Shown: positions 62,656 to 64,000 of the stretch, piece by piece
Layout of the letters: each line of letters opens with the position of its first letter
Numbering within the stretch: position 1 is the first letter of the stretch
NCBI RefSeq assembly: GCF_037975245.1
Contig: NC_092564.1
Location: 4,792,984-4,856,983 of the forward strand
DNA from: Apostichopus japonicus
Lineage: Eukaryota; Echinodermata; Holothuroidea; Aspidochirotida; Stichopodidae
DNA length: 64,000 nucleotides
Reading direction: 5' to 3'
Program-made: the position numbers and the translations under genes
Notes under the pieces: model-generated
The model's input: the letters and a program-made list of their open reading frames with translations, nothing else
The model's database searches: none
What the model was told of the DNA's origin: nothing

Positions 62656-64000
62656 GACTGTGTTTAAGTCTTGATCAAGCCACATGGAGAACAACATCTT
62701 TGGTAGTGTAATTCTACACATAAACTTGTCTTTTAAAACATGGCCAAGTCACACTAGTACTGAACGGCCAGTCTCGATGTAATGTCTCCGGAACGTTCCT
62801 ACTTTGTCAATTGGTACACTGGATGTCAACTGTAAGTGTGTAATATTTAAGCCAAAACCTATAGTGAGGCTGTATCGGCAGTTAACATACCCTACAATGA
62901 TGAAAACATTTATAAAAATTGTGGTCGAACAATCCACAAAGACCTTCAGGGAAATGATGGAAAATTACTTGGTATTCTGATTGAAACTGATTTGATGTAG
63001 AAAATGCCTTAGTGTATCCATAATGAAGACCTTTGACTATTGCTTTGTGTTCACTGGCGCTAAAACGGAAACATTCCGTAAAGTTTCAAACCTTCTATCC
63101 TACCATTGAACCGTTATGATATCACAGATAAGCCTCACCAAATTCACAACTACTTTTGTGTGAAAATTGAAATATTTGTTATGAAACAGGCAAGAAAGTT
63201 TTGATATGTAAACTTGATTATAAAATATAAACTTTTCATAGATTACTTAGTAAACAGTTGACTGTCATTTTCCTTTCAATATTTTTTAATTACCCTGCTA
63301 AGATTGAAATCTCAATCACTATTCATTTATTCGTACTTTGTGTATTATCCTGCTAGGATGGAAACATCAGGCCTCTTACTTTAACCCAGACATGCTGTTA
63401 GCAGTAGATAAAATTTGTTTCAATTACATTTCACTGTTATTTTATTTGTACTGTTTGTTTTTACCCTGCTAGGATTGACATCTCAATCACTATTCATTTA
63501 TTCGTACTTTGTGTGTTATCCTGCTAGGATCAAAGCATCAGGCCCTCTAAATTATGCCTACGCAGGCTGTTTGCAGTAGATAAAACAATTTTGTTAACCC
63601 TCTTTTCCTCTCTTAGTCCTCTTATATTAAATCCATCAAAGTCATCAAGATTTTAATCTCACATCAGACCTACATATTACATGTAAGCCATGCAAGCATG
63701 GAGGGGTGTGGGGTATCTAATCAGCTATTTATAGAACAGTTATGCAGGGAAACAATGCATCTGAAATGAAGCCTGTTGTAATATATTATTGATTATACTT
63801 ACTTGTTAGCTGTAGCTTGCATGAATCTGCCACTGTACACACAGACACTTGATAATGAATGTCTAAGTCAGGCGTAAAGGTTTTTATTTTATCATGTGCG
63901 TAATTAAATGTATTTGCACATGTCAAAATATGTCAGAAAGTCTTAACTTCTGGTTAGCTGCCAAAATAGATCTTTTGTATTTTTGTGGCGGGGGAGGGAG
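62656..64000. other. 3' flank of the nucleoplasmin-like gene
   Basis: No further exon was found to the window edge. No canonical AATAAA was seen close after the stop; an ATTAAA lies near 63628. The stretch includes the 171-bp repeat at 63291. Confidence 0.4.
63291..63593. repeat. Two-copy 171-bp repeat with GATCCTGCTAGGAT-type motifs
   Basis: TACCCTGCTA(A/G)GATTGA(A/C)ATCTCAATCAC starts at about 63291 and 63462. Inside each unit, about 60 bases on, a second TATCCTGCTAGGAT...CATCAGGCC appears. The latter matches the terminal motif of the palindrome at 8153-8320 with a few changes, so these are decayed relatives of the same element. Confidence 0.65.

Overview
This window is animal nuclear DNA, not bacterial or organellar. 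It is AT-rich, the genes are split by many phase-consistent GT-AG introns, and the non-coding space is full of short tandem repeats, MITE-like elements and retroposon scraps. The gene content (an LRRC71 orthologue, a C2-domain protein, an HMG20-type HMG-box gene, a nucleoplasmin-fold gene) points to a marine deuterostome. Motifs built on AGGCCTAGGCT and the style of the repeats suggest an echinoderm, perhaps a sea cucumber. That taxonomic guess is an inference.

Layout: 732-1060 (+) is the last exon of a WSCD-type sulfotransferase gene that begins left of the window. 4845-15423 (+) is an 11-exon C2-domain gene whose exon phases all join; its 5' end was not found, and it may be related to the sperm protein C2CD6 (CatSper tau). 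15424-25268 holds no recognisable coding exon and probably contains the LRRC71 promoter and 5' UTR intron. 25288-36813 (+) is a complete 13-exon LRRC71 gene (524 aa), followed by a 3' UTR made largely of a roughly 22-bp minisatellite. 42962-52456 (-) is a complete 8-coding-exon HMG20 gene (373 aa) that converges on LRRC71; its long 3' UTR reaches about 39.7 kb and its likely first exon lies near 54.75-54.9 kb. 55988-62655 (+) is an 8-exon nucleoplasmin-core gene (260 aa), arranged head-to-head with HMG20. The remainder to 64000 is 3' flank with tandem repeats.

Functionally, the two left-hand genes (C2 protein and LRRC71) fit ciliary or flagellar roles, and the two right-hand genes (HMG20 and nucleoplasmin-like) fit chromatin roles. 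There is no operon-like logic. The most unusual features are mobile elements and duplications lying at or beside 5' splice sites: a hAT-type element whose 8-bp target duplication is itself a splice-donor consensus, a second hAT-like element 11 nt after a donor, and a tandem triplication of a donor in the nucleoplasmin gene. There is also a palindromic Penelope-like fragment with a hammerhead-like core, and a 135-bp repeat that stays open as a 206-codon antisense frame.
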